NCBI GenBank assembly: GCA_050260215.1
Contig: JBLNBU010000029.1
Span: forward strand, 1-19,826
Source: JBLNBU01 sp050260215
Lineage (GTDB): Bacteria; Pseudomonadota; Alphaproteobacteria; Rhodospirillales; Magnetospirillaceae
Length of the DNA stretch: 19,826 bases
Direction: 5' to 3'
Shown: in pieces, positions 1 to 6,247 of the stretch
Numbering within the stretch: position 1 is the stretch's first letter
Layout of the letters: each line of letters starts with the position of its first letter
Notes under the pieces: model-generated
What the model was told of the DNA's origin: nothing
What the model saw: only the letters and a program-made list of their open reading frames with translations
Databases searched by the model: none
Program-made: the position numbers and the translations under genes

Positions 1-370
1 CGAGGCCGAGGAAGGTGTCGCCCGGCTCCAGCAGCCCCATGTAGACGGCGTTGTTGGCCTGGGCGCCGGTGTGGGGTTGGACGTTCGCGTGCTCGGCCCC
101 GAACAGCTGCTTCGCCCGGTCGATCGCCAGCTGCTCGGCGACGTCGACCTCCTCGCAGCCGCCGTAGTAGCGCTTGCCCGGATAGCCCTCGGCGTACTTG
201 TTGGTCAGCACAGAGCCCTGCGCCTCGAGCACGGCGCGCGAGACGATGTTCTCGGACGCGATCAGCTCGATCTGGTCCTGCTGGCGCTTCAGCTCCTTGG
301 TGATGGCGGCGAAGACGTCGGGATCGCGATCGGCGAGCGGCGTGCGGAAAAACTTGTCGGTGCTGGACAT
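1..370 (-). CDS. glyA: Serine hydroxymethyltransferase, N-terminal part (runs off window)
   Basis: This is a PLP enzyme of the cytoplasm that interconverts serine and glycine while loading one-carbon units onto tetrahydrofolate. Only the first 123 residues lie in the window; the gene continues past base 1. Family signatures are clear: LIASENIVS at about residues 36-44, NKYAEGYPGKRYYGG at about 57-71 (substrate and cofactor contacts) and FGAEHANVQPHTGAQAN at about 90-106. The ATG start at 370 is preceded by an AAGGA ribosome site about 6 nt upstream. The start lies 33 bp after the rpiB stop on the same strand, so the two are probably cotranscribed; rpiB-glyA is a familiar alphaproteobacterial order from memory. 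The identification is secure; the C-terminal half cannot be assessed. Confidence 0.97.
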   Translation of the reverse strand, partial: MSSTDKFFRTPLADRDPDVFAAITKELKRQQDQIELIASENIVSRAVLEAQGSVLTNKYAEGYPGKRYYGGCEEVDVAEQLAIDRAKQLFGAEHANVQPHTGAQANNAVYMGLLEPGDTFLGL

Positions 371-403
371 CGAGGGTCCTTCTTTGGCGAGATTGGGTTG
401 ATC

Positions 404-853
404 CTAGCGTTCGCCGGCGTCGGCCAGCTTGGCCACCCGGCGGGCGTGGCGGCCACCCTCGAACGGGGTGGCGAGGAAGATGTTGACGCACTCCTTGGCC
501 ACTTCCGGGCCCATGGTGCGGCCGCCCAGCACCAGCACGTTGGCGTCATTGTGCTCGCGGCACATGCGCGCGCCGTAGGCGTCGTGGACCAGGGCAGCGC
601 GAACATGGGCGTGGCGGTTGGCGGCGATGGAAATGCCGATGCCAGTGCCGCACATCAGCACGCCGCGGCCGGCCTTGCCGTCCTTCAGCGCCTGGGCCAT
701 GACCGCGGCATAGTCCGGATAGTCGACGGATTCGGAACCTTCGGTCCCGAGGTCGAGCACCTGGAAGCCGGCCTTGACCAGTTCCTGCTTCAGGAACGAC
801 TTCATTTCCACACCCCCGTGGTCGGAGGCCAGAGCGATGGTTTCCGAGCTCAT
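404..853 (-). CDS. rpiB: Ribose-5-phosphate isomerase B
   Basis: It interconverts ribose-5-phosphate and ribulose-5-phosphate in the non-oxidative pentose phosphate pathway (cytosolic, RpiB/LacAB fold, unrelated to RpiA). The 149-residue length is normal for the family. Visible hallmarks are ASDHGG at residues 9-14, the anion-hole loop CGTGIGIS at 68-75 with the catalytic-type Cys68, and the REHNDAN stretch at 99-105. The ATG at 853 was chosen because an ATG 20 nt upstream is out of frame and hits a stop overlapping the chosen start. The Shine-Dalgarno (GGGAAA) is mediocre. It is the first gene of a probable rpiB-glyA unit and supplies no obvious function specific to its neighbours. Some members of this fold act on allose or galactose phosphates, but the sequence looks like the housekeeping RpiB type. 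Confidence 0.95.
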   Translation of the reverse strand: MSSETIALASDHGGVEMKSFLKQELVKAGFQVLDLGTEGSESVDYPDYAAVMAQALKDGKAGRGVLMCGTGIGISIAANRHAHVRAALVHDAYGARMCREHNDANVLVLGGRTMGPEVAKECVNIFLATPFEGGRHARRVAKLADAGER

Positions 854-889
854 GCCGAACGTTTCCCAGTCATCTTATTTCTCCGCCGC

Positions 890-919
890 TAGATACCATA
901 TCTCGGAGCGTCTTGCCAA
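890..919 (-). promoter_or_regulatory. Candidate promoter for rpiB-glyA
   Basis: On the minus strand TTGGCA (914-919) is followed after 18 bp by TATCTA (890-895). The -35 is a good match to the sigma-70-type consensus and the -10 only fair. The position, about 40 bp before the rpiB start, is plausible. This is by eye and weak. Confidence 0.25.
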
Positions 920-1029
920 TCCGCCACAATTCCATGGGGCGTCCCCTGCCGGCGGCGGCAGCCGGGGGACATCAAAGACGGCCACGAAAGACAACCCCTC
1001 CTAAGTGCACAGACCATTGGGGTATAGGC

Positions 1030-1047
1030 TCTCCCTTCGGAGGGAGA
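1030..1047. repeat. Small inverted repeat (6-bp stem)
   Basis: TCTCCC at 1030-1035 pairs with GGGAGA at 1042-1047 across a six-base loop. The composition resembles the CCCTCTCCC/GGGAGAGGG repeats found elsewhere in the window (15270, 18368), so it may be a decayed member. It lacks the T-run expected of a terminator. Confidence 0.4.
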
Positions 1048-1172
1048 TTTACTGAAAACGGCACACTCACCAAGAACTCATTACTCATGAGCGCCAGAAT
1101 CACATTGACAGTGAAATGGAAGCATGGATTCATTGACACAGCCTTCGCCCCGAACATCGGTCGGATACCCAG

Positions 1173-1628
1173 ATGAACGAGATCGCCACCGAAAAGACCA
1201 ACCGTGACGACATCCTGCGCATGGCCGTGGACGTCGTCGCTGCCTACGTCAGCAAGAACCCGCTGCCCGCCGGCCAAATCCCCGAGGTCATCCATACGGT
1301 CTACGCTTCTCTGTCGACGCTGGAGAGCGGCCAGCCGGAGGCCAAGTCGGAAATGCCGAAGCCTGCGGTGGCGGTGAAGAAGTCGGTGACTCCCGACTAC
1401 ATCGTCTGCCTGGAGGACGGCAAGAAGCTGAAGATGCTGAAGCGGCATCTGCGCACCACATACAATATGACCCCCGACGAATACCGCGCCAAGTGGGGCC
1501 TGCCGCCCGATTATCCCATGGTGGCGCCCAGCTATGCGGCGCAGCGCTCGGATTTCGCCAAGAAGATCGGCCTGGGCCGCAAGCCCGGCGAGGCCGAGGA
1601 AAAGAGCGGCCGCAAGGCCCGGCGCTAG
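1173..1628 (+). CDS. Ros/MucR-family transcriptional regulator
   Basis: The 151-residue protein has the full Ros/MucR layout: a helical N-terminal part (about 8-55, used for oligomerisation in relatives), a variable linker (55-72), and the DNA-binding zinc-finger-like region from about 74 to 135, including MLKRHLRTTYNMTPDEYR and WGLPPDYPMVAPSYAAQRS. Relatives silence or activate genes for exopolysaccharide, motility and cell cycle by binding AT-rich sites. The canonical ligands Cys79, Cys82, His92, His97 are here Cys79, Asp82, His92, Tyr97 (position 96 is Thr), so two of four differ from Agrobacterium Ros. Several alphaproteobacterial homologues depart from the Ros ligand set and some are reported to fold without zinc (recalled, not checked). 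The ATG at 1173 has only a weak upstream GGA. The gene stands alone and closes with a strong terminator. Family assignment is firm; targets are unknown. Confidence 0.93.
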   Translation: MNEIATEKTNRDDILRMAVDVVAAYVSKNPLPAGQIPEVIHTVYASLSTLESGQPEAKSEMPKPAVAVKKSVTPDYIVCLEDGKKLKMLKRHLRTTYNMTPDEYRAKWGLPPDYPMVAPSYAAQRSDFAKKIGLGRKPGEAEEKSGRKARR

Positions 1629-1650
1629 CTTCTTCAGCCACACCAAAGAA

Positions 1651-1678
1651 AAAGCCCGGCCAAAAGCCGGGCTTTTTT
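1651..1678. terminator. Strong bidirectional intrinsic terminator
   Basis: A perfect 9-bp stem, AAGCCCGGC (1652-1660) with GCCGGGCTT (1666-1674), closes a CAAAA loop. It is followed by a T-run on the plus strand (1673-1678) and preceded by an A-run that gives a T-run on the minus strand. It lies 23 bp after the mucR-like stop and 51 bp downstream of the stop of the minus-strand 58-residue gene, so it can end both convergent transcripts. Confidence 0.92.
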
Positions 1679-1682
1679 ATTA

Positions 1683-1720
1683 CCCCCCACTCCCAGGGGG
1701 ACAGGGTCGGGGTAAGGGGG
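1683..1720. repeat. Degenerate GC-rich dispersed repeat
   Basis: The core 1686-1706 (CCCACTCCC, AGG, GGGACAGGG) matches the hairpin at 18368-18388 at 18 of 21 positions, but two changes break the stem pairing. It is followed by GGGG/GGGGG tracts that often flank such repeats in related genomes (from memory). It appears to be a decayed copy sitting between convergent genes. Confidence 0.5.
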
Positions 1721-1728
1721 AGCAGGAT

Positions 1729-1905
1729 TTATCCCTGCTGCTTCGCCAGCACGTATTCCAGTTTCCTCAGCGCCGTCATCTTCATCTGCTGCTCGCCGGC
1801 CTTGGCCGGACAGGCGACCGAGACCTCGACCAGGGTCTGGGTGTCGATGGCACGAACCTGGACATAGGCACCGACCCGCTTGAACTCGAACAATACTTCC
1901 CGCAC
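1729..1905 (-). CDS. Small conserved-looking protein, 58 residues (possibly DUF6898)
   Basis: A short frame starts at a GTG (1905) and encodes 58 residues beginning MREVLFEFKRVGAYVQV and ending RKLEYVLAKQQG. A strong AAGGAAGGGGA ribosome site overlaps the stop of the upstream hydrolase gene and the gap is only 15 nt, so the two are very likely translated from one mRNA. The pattern is two beta-strand-like segments (about 3-18 and 24-32) and a C-terminal amphipathic helix (about 38-55). I recall similar alphaproteobacterial proteins annotated as DUF6898, but this is from memory and no function is known to me. It has no signal peptide or membrane segment, and one cysteine (Cys32). The case for a real gene rests on RBS, spacing and composition. 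Confidence 0.75.
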   Translation of the reverse strand: MREVLFEFKRVGAYVQVRAIDTQTLVEVSVACPAKAGEQQMKMTALRKLEYVLAKQQG

Positions 1906-1920
1906 GGGCGTCCCCTTCCT

Positions 1921-2985
1921 TTAGGGCAGCGGCAACTCGTCCTCGCCCAGCAGCGGCGAGAAATAACCCTGGACGGTGCCGTCGTCCACCTCGGCCAAAG
2001 TCTCGGGCGACCAGGCAGGCGAGCGGTCCTTGTCGACCACCAGGGCGCGGATGCCCTCGTACAGGTCGCGGCCGGCCAGAAACCGGCACGCCAGCCGGTA
2101 TTCGCGGCGGATGGCGTCGTCGAAGGACAAAGCGTGGCCGTCGCGCAGCTGCACCAGGGTGACACCGAGACTGGTGGGCGACTTGTCGGCGATGGCTTCC
2201 ATGGCGTCCCAGGCCCATTCCCCCCCGTCGGCGACCAGGGCCGAGACGATGTCGCGCACGGTGGGCGCGGCGAAGCAGCGGTCGATGGCCTCGGCGCGGG
2301 CGGCCAGCACCGACGGCCCCGGGTCGCTGTGGGCGCGCGCCAGGACCTCGGCCACCGCGCCGTCGGGGTCGGTCGAATTCGCCGCTGACGCCAGCGCCGT
2401 CTTCACCCCGGGCAGGTCCTCGCTGGGCACATAGTGGGTCGCCAGCCCCGCCCACAGGGCGTCCGCAGGCCCGATGCGGGCGCCGGTCAGCCCCAGATAC
2501 AGATTGATCCGCCCCGGACAGCGCCCCAGGAAGTGGGTGGCGCCGACGTCGGGAAAAAAACCGATGCCGGTTTCGGGCATGGCGAACTGGGTGCGTTCGG
2601 TGGCGACACGGTAGCGGCCGTTGACCGACACCCCTGCCCCGCCGCCCATGGTGATCCCGTCGATCAGGGCGACATAAGGCTTGGAATAGTGGGCGATGCG
2701 CCGGTCCATGCGATATTCGCGGCGGAAGATGGCGCGATTGGCGGCATGGTCGCCCTGGCGCCAGCCGTCGTAGACGGCGCGGATATCGCCGCCGGCGCAA
2801 AAGGCCCGCTCGCCGGCCCCTTCGATCATCACCACCCGGACCGCGTCGTCGTCGGCCCAGGCGGCCAGCTGGTCGTCGATCTGGCCGAACTGGTCAGGCG
2901 AGATGGCATTGAGAACCTTGGGCCGGTTGAGCACCACGTGCCCCAGCCCGCCGGCCGCCGAAAAGATGGTTTCCGCCTCGCTCAC
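1921..2985 (-). CDS. 3-hydroxyisobutyryl-CoA hydrolase / enoyl-CoA hydratase family protein
   Basis: This crotonase-fold enzyme, 354 residues, has the longer ECH_2 form typical of 3-hydroxyisobutyryl-CoA hydrolase, which frees 3-hydroxyisobutyrate in valine breakdown. Visible motifs are LNRPKVLNAIS (19-29), AFCAGGDIRA (61-70), the oxyanion-hole segment GITMGGGAGVS (110-120) and MPETGIGFFPDVGATHFL (136-153), which holds Glu138 and Asp146 at the positions of the catalytic acid pair in human HIBCH. The reading frame is open to a TTG at 3000, but GTG at 2985 is preferred because GGAGGG lies 6 nt before it. It heads a two-gene unit with the 58-residue protein and is divergent from metY. Other members of the ECH_2 group act as hydratases or isomerases, so substrate is inferred from family resemblance; no other valine-pathway gene is nearby. 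Confidence 0.88.
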   Translation of the reverse strand: MSEAETIFSAAGGLGHVVLNRPKVLNAISPDQFGQIDDQLAAWADDDAVRVVMIEGAGERAFCAGGDIRAVYDGWRQGDHAANRAIFRREYRMDRRIAHYSKPYVALIDGITMGGGAGVSVNGRYRVATERTQFAMPETGIGFFPDVGATHFLGRCPGRINLYLGLTGARIGPADALWAGLATHYVPSEDLPGVKTALASAANSTDPDGAVAEVLARAHSDPGPSVLAARAEAIDRCFAAPTVRDIVSALVADGGEWAWDAMEAIADKSPTSLGVTLVQLRDGHALSFDDAIRREYRLACRFLAGRDLYEGIRALVVDKDRSPAWSPETLAEVDDGTVQGYFSPLLGEDELPLP

Positions 2986-3028
2986 CGGGGCCCTCCGCAA
3001 TTATCTAGTAGTTTACTCATCTTAATGC

Positions 3029-3057
3029 TTGACGAAAGCCGCATGGCAGTGTGAATT
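3029..3057 (+). promoter_or_regulatory. Candidate promoter for metY
   Basis: TTGACG at 3029-3034 is a five-of-six match to the -35 consensus. At 17 bp spacing the -10 would be TGAATT (3052-3057), only three of six, and it would overlap the TGAA half of the palindrome at 3052-3064. The weak -10 would fit an activator-dependent or repressed promoter, which is inference. Confidence 0.35.
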
Positions 3058-3071
3058 TTTTTCAATTGCCA
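3044..3071. promoter_or_regulatory. MetR-type palindrome upstream of metY
   Basis: TGAA (3052-3055), five T, TTCA (3061-3064) is an exact match to the TGAA-N5-TTCA consensus known for the LysR-type methionine regulator MetR of enterobacteria. It is enclosed by a second inverted pair, TGGCA (3044-3048) and TGCCA (3067-3071). It lies about 95 bp upstream of a methionine-biosynthesis gene. No regulator gene is in the window, and other methionine regulators operate in alphaproteobacteria, so the cognate protein is unknown. Confidence 0.45.
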
Positions 3072-3159
3072 CATAGGGCCATCCGTTCGACCGTGGCGTC
3101 CGGATTTCGACAGCGAACAGGCCGACTTCCCCTCGGCATCCTACAGGAGCTTGGAGCCC

Positions 3160-4452
3160 ATGACCGTGAAGAGCACCCATCCCGAGACCATCGTCCTTCA
3201 CGCCGGCTTCCGCAGCGACCCCGGCACCGGCTCGGTGGCCGTTCCGATCCACCAGACCACCTCGTACCAGTTCCGCGACACCGAGCATGCCAGCAATCTG
3301 TTCGCGCTCAAGGAATTCGGCAACATCTACACCCGCATCATGAACCCGACCACCGACGTGCTCGAACAGCGCCTGGCCGCCCTGGAAGGCGGCGTCGCCG
3401 CGCTGGCGGTGGCGTCGGGCCAGTCGGCGGCGACGTTCGCGATCATGAACCTCTGCCAGGCCGGCGACAACTTCGTCACCTCGACCGACCTTTACGGCGG
3501 AACCTGGAACCTGTTTTCCAACACGCTGAAGCAGTTCGGCATCGAGGCGCGCTTCGTCGACCCGGCCGATCCGCAGGCCTTCGTCCGCGCGTCCGATGCG
3601 CGCACCCGCTGCTGGTTCGCCGAGACGCTGCCCAACCCCAAGCTGCAGGTGTTCCCCATCGCCGAGACCGGCAAGCTGGCCGAGCAGTTCGGCGTGCCGC
3701 TGATCGTCGACAACACCTCGGCGCCGGTGCTGTGCCGGCCGCTGGACCACGGCGCCCACATCGTCACCTACTCGACCACCAAGTTCATCGGCGGCCACGG
3801 CACCTCGATCGGCGGCATCATCGTCGACGGCGGCAAGTTCGACTGGGAGGCCCGCGGCGACCGCTTCCCGCTGCTGAATGCCCCCGACCCCAGCTATCAC
3901 GGCGCGGTGTGGACCCAGGCGGTCAAGCCGCTGGGCCCGATCGCCTACATCATCCGCGCCCGCGTGGTGCTGCTGCGCGACATCGGCGCGGCGATGAGCC
4001 CGTTCAACGCCTTCCAGTTCATCCAGGGGCTTGAAACCCTGCCGCTGCGCATGCGGGCCCACTCGGACAACGCCGCCGCGGTGGCGCATTTCCTGTCCAA
4101 GCACGCCAAGGTCGAGAAGGTCATCTATCCCGGCATGATGCAGGGCGAGTACCGCAAGCGTGCCGACGCGGTGATGAAGCACGGCTATGGCGCCCTGCTC
4201 GGCTTCGAGCTGAAGGGCGGCATGGAAGCCGGGCGGCGCTTCATCGACAAGCTGCAGATGTTCTATCACGTCGCCAATATCGGCGACTCACGCTCGCTGG
4301 CCATCCACCCGGCCAGCACCACCCATTCCCAGCTGGCCGACGAGGACCAGTTGGCAACCGGCGTGACGCCGGGCTATGTTCGCCTCTCGGTCGGCATCGA
4401 GCACATCGACGACATCCTCGCCGACCTGTCCCAGGCCCTGGAGAGCGCATAA
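3160..4452 (+). CDS. metY: O-acetylhomoserine sulfhydrylase (MetY type)
   Basis: The enzyme makes homocysteine from O-acetylhomoserine and sulfide in direct-sulfurylation methionine synthesis; it is a cytosolic PLP enzyme of the Cys/Met metabolism class. At 430 residues, with FALKEFGNIYTRIMNPTTDVLE (48-69) and YSTTKFIGGHGTSIGG (204-219), it matches MetY rather than the shorter (about 390) MetZ, which uses O-succinylhomoserine. The PLP lysine is Lys208; Tyr57 and Arg59 are the phosphate-binding pair supplied across the dimer interface; Asp184 would hold the pyridine nitrogen. The ATG at 3160 is preferred over an in-frame TTG at 3151 because AGGAG sits 10 nt upstream. The leader has a 5-bp hairpin at 3121-3137 just before the ribosome site. 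hemB follows after 3 nt. I looked for the SAM-II riboswitch common in front of alphaproteobacterial met genes and did not recognise it. Confidence 0.92.
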   Translation: MTVKSTHPETIVLHAGFRSDPGTGSVAVPIHQTTSYQFRDTEHASNLFALKEFGNIYTRIMNPTTDVLEQRLAALEGGVAALAVASGQSAATFAIMNLCQAGDNFVTSTDLYGGTWNLFSNTLKQFGIEARFVDPADPQAFVRASDARTRCWFAETLPNPKLQVFPIAETGKLAEQFGVPLIVDNTSAPVLCRPLDHGAHIVTYSTTKFIGGHGTSIGGIIVDGGKFDWEARGDRFPLLNAPDPSYHGAVWTQAVKPLGPIAYIIRARVVLLRDIGAAMSPFNAFQFIQGLETLPLRMRAHSDNAAAVAHFLSKHAKVEKVIYPGMMQGEYRKRADAVMKHGYGALLGFELKGGMEAGRRFIDKLQMFYHVANIGDSRSLAIHPASTTHSQLADEDQLATGVTPGYVRLSVGIEHIDDILADLSQALESA

Positions 4453-4455
4453 GCC

Positions 4456-5463
4456 GTGCCCCGTTTCCTGCCCCACGCCGAGTTTCCCCGCACCCGCATG
4501 CGCCGCGTGCGCCGCGACGAGTGGTCGCGCCGCATCGTGGCCGAGAACAGGCTGTCGGTCGACGACCTGATCTGGCCGCTGTTCGTGGTCGAGGGCAGCG
4601 GCGTGCGGCAGGCCGTGGCCTCCATGCCCGGGGTCGAGCGGCTGTCCATCGACCTGCTGGTCGAGGCCGCCCAGGCCGCGGCCAAGGTCGGCATTCCCGC
4701 CATCGCGGTGTTCCCGTCGGTCGACGCCGCGCTGAAGACCCCCGACGCCCGCGAGGCGGTCAATCCCGACAACCTGGTGTGCCGGGCGGTGCGCGCGGTA
4801 AAGACGGCGGTGCCCGACATCGGCGTCATCTGCGACGTGGCGCTGGACCCGTTCAACAGCGACGGCCATGACGGGCTGGTGGTCGACGGCCAGGTGATCA
4901 ACGACGAGACGGTGGCGGTGCTGACCCGCATGGCGGTGGTCCAGGCCGAGGCCGGCTGCGACGTGGTCGCGCCGTCGGACATGATGGACGGCCGCATCAA
5001 GGCCATCCGCGACGCCCTGGACGCGGCCGGGCTGGCCCGGGTGCAGACCTTGTCCTATGCCGCCAAGTATGCCTCGGCCTTTTACGGACCCTTCCGCGAC
5101 GCGGTGGGCTCGAAGACGGCGCTGAAGGGGGACAAGAAGGGCTACCAGATGGACCCGGCCAACACCGACGAGGCCCTGCGCGAGGTGGCGCTGGACATCG
5201 CCGAGGGCGCCGACATGGTCATGGTCAAGCCCGGCATGCCCTATCTCGACATCATCGGCCGGGTCAAGGAGGCCTTCGCCGTCCCCACCCTGGCCTACCA
5301 GGTGTCGGGTGAGTACGCCATGATGCGCGCCGCCGCCGACAACGGCTGGCTGGACTGGAACCGGACCGTGCTGGAAAGCCTGATGGCCTTCAAGCGCGCC
5401 GGCGCCGACGCGGTGCTGACCTACACCGCCCTGGAAGCGGCTCGGCTGCTCGGCAGCGATTGA
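4456..5463 (+). CDS. hemB: Porphobilinogen synthase (delta-aminolevulinic acid dehydratase)
   Basis: It condenses two 5-aminolevulinate molecules to porphobilinogen in heme, siroheme and cobalamin precursor synthesis. The 335-residue length is normal. The two Schiff-base lysines are Lys204 (SYAAKYASAFYGPF) and Lys258 (MVKPGMPYLD). The metal segment reads CDVALDPFNSDGHDG (126-140): Asp131 and Asp139 stand where zinc-dependent enzymes have cysteines, the magnesium-type arrangement known from Pseudomonas and Bradyrhizobium. It starts with GTG at 4456, 3 nt after the metY stop, with GGAG about 12 nt upstream inside the end of metY, so translation is probably coupled. The methionine-heme pairing has no direct metabolic link beyond SAM use in tetrapyrrole methylation, so cotranscription may be incidental. 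Confidence 0.96.
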   Translation: MPRFLPHAEFPRTRMRRVRRDEWSRRIVAENRLSVDDLIWPLFVVEGSGVRQAVASMPGVERLSIDLLVEAAQAAAKVGIPAIAVFPSVDAALKTPDAREAVNPDNLVCRAVRAVKTAVPDIGVICDVALDPFNSDGHDGLVVDGQVINDETVAVLTRMAVVQAEAGCDVVAPSDMMDGRIKAIRDALDAAGLARVQTLSYAAKYASAFYGPFRDAVGSKTALKGDKKGYQMDPANTDEALREVALDIAEGADMVMVKPGMPYLDIIGRVKEAFAVPTLAYQVSGEYAMMRAAADNGWLDWNRTVLESLMAFKRAGADAVLTYTALEAARLLGSD

Positions 5464-5530
5464 ACCGGGTAGAGTGGGCTGCCGCCCGCACCCGCTCGGG
5501 AGCCGGTTCCGAACCCTCAGTTCCTTTGTT

Positions 5531-5590
5531 CGTCATCACCGGGCTCGACCCGGTGATCCATGGATGGCCGGGTCAAGCCCGGCCATGACG
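5531..5590. repeat. 60-bp composite palindromic repeat
   Basis: Two 30-bp halves (5531-5560 and 5561-5590) each fold into a hairpin with a stem of eight or more pairs (ACCGGG/CCCGGT and GGCCGGG/CCCGGCC cores). They are also inverted copies of one another, matching at about 26 of 30 positions around the centre TCCATGGA. The second half is identical over 30 bp to 8114-8143. It lies 67 bp after hemB and could act in 3'-end formation. Confidence 0.9.
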
Positions 5591-5620
5591 TAAATAACAT
5601 TACAATAATGTAATTAACCA
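5591..5620. promoter_or_regulatory. AT-rich island with inverted repeat, upstream of the pentapeptide-repeat gene
   Basis: About 30 bp of strongly A+T-rich sequence stands out in GC-rich DNA. It contains ACATTA (5597-5602), CAA, TAATGT (5606-5611), a perfect 6-bp inverted repeat, overlapping ATTAC-N6-GTAAT (5599-5614). It lies 75 bp before the next start codon and may be an operator, an UP element or both. No clear -35/-10 pair follows. Confidence 0.4.
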
Positions 5621-5686
5621 AAGTCAACGCACGGTCTGTACCGCATCGCCATACTGCCTCTGCATTTCTACAGCGGAGCTGCTTCC

Positions 5687-6172
5687 ATGCGTCACCTGTT
5701 CGTGCTTGGCCTCCTTCTCGCCGCCGCCCCGGCGCTCGCCAACGACAAGGAGACGGTCAATCCGTCATGCCGTCTCGAACCCGAGGCCGAGTGCGGCTGG
5801 GGCGAGTTGCGCAAGGTGGATGCCCACGGCAAGGACCTGCACGACAGCTCGTTCCAGGCCGCCCGCTTCGACGAGGCCAACCTGGAAAGCGCCGACCTCT
5901 CGGGCTCGCACCTGCAGCTGACCAACTTCACCAAGGCCAATTTGAAGAAGGCCAACCTGTCCTTCTCGCACATGCATGCGGTCAGCCTGGTCGGCGCCAA
6001 TCTCGAGGGCGCCAACCTGGATGGGGTGAATTTCCTGGATGCCAACCTCACCGGCGCCAATCTCAAGGGCGCCAGTGTCAAGCGGGTGATCTGGACCGCC
6101 GCCACCCTGGATGGCGCCACCTGGGTCGACGGCCGCGTGTGCAAGCCCGGATCGAAGGGCGAGTGCCGCTGA
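5687..6172 (+). CDS. Exported pentapeptide-repeat protein
   Basis: A 161-residue protein with a signal peptide (hydrophobic core 4-17, likely cleavage after APALA at residue 18), so periplasmic or secreted. From Leu51 to Trp146 a bulky residue (L, F, M, V, W) recurs at exactly every fifth position for 20 consecutive repeats, many of the form A(N/D)LxG; this predicts a right-handed quadrilateral beta-helix of about five coils. Two cysteines precede the helix (28, 36) and two follow it (152, 160), suggesting disulfide-capped ends. The ATG at 5687 has GGAG 8 nt upstream. The gene stands alone and converges on the GH17 gene. Cytoplasmic relatives such as MfpA and Qnr mimic DNA and protect gyrase; export makes that role unlikely here. 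Function is unknown. Confidence 0.9.
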   Translation: MRHLFVLGLLLAAAPALANDKETVNPSCRLEPEAECGWGELRKVDAHGKDLHDSSFQAARFDEANLESADLSGSHLQLTNFTKANLKKANLSFSHMHAVSLVGANLEGANLDGVNFLDANLTGANLKGASVKRVIWTAATLDGATWVDGRVCKPGSKGECR

Positions 6173-6185
6173 GGCGACTCTGCCC

Positions 6186-6242
6186 CGTCATGGCCGGGCT
6201 CGACCCGGCCATCCACCGCCCCCCGGGTCAAGCCCGCGCGTA
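6186..6242. repeat. Palindromic repeat, one half intact, one half decayed
   Basis: Positions 6186-6215 form an intact 30-bp half of the family seen at 5531 (GGCCGGG and CCCGGCC stem, CTCGA loop). The partner half after it is shortened to the remnant CCCGGGTCAAGCCCGCGCG (about 6222-6240). It fills the gap between the convergent pentapeptide-repeat and GH17 genes, and its hairpin is the only visible candidate for 3'-end formation of either. Confidence 0.8.
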
Positions 6243-6247
6243 ACCCG

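Larger units (their letters stand above)
854..1172. other. Divergent intergenic region between rpiB and the mucR-like gene
   Basis: This stretch of 319 bp has no convincing gene. The rpiB-proximal part (about 870-920) is moderately AT-rich and holds the rpiB promoter candidate. A hairpin sits at 1030-1047. The mucR-proximal part, about 1047-1145, is clearly richer in A+T than the surrounding coding DNA, contains the 8-bp palindrome CTCATGAG (1084-1091) and two direct copies of CATTGACA (1103-1110 and 1131-1138). Ros/MucR proteins bind AT-rich DNA and often repress their own genes, so this is where autoregulation would be expected; that is inference. A plus-strand open frame from 913 to 1176 shows no protein-like composition. 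Confidence 0.7.

Noticed and set aside
1681..1728. G-rich stretch as a G-quadruplex regulator
   Set aside because: The G-runs are better explained as flank of a degenerate dispersed repeat between two convergent genes downstream of their terminator.
3072..3159. SAM-II riboswitch in the metY leader
   Set aside because: SAM-dependent elements are expected before alphaproteobacterial met genes, but I could not find the conserved pseudoknot core near the ribosome site; only a simple 5-bp hairpin (3121-3137) is visible. A covariance search would settle it.
3022..4269. 415-codon minus-strand open frame opposite metY
   Set aside because: Shadow of metY; the plus strand has clear PLP-enzyme motifs and a ribosome site.
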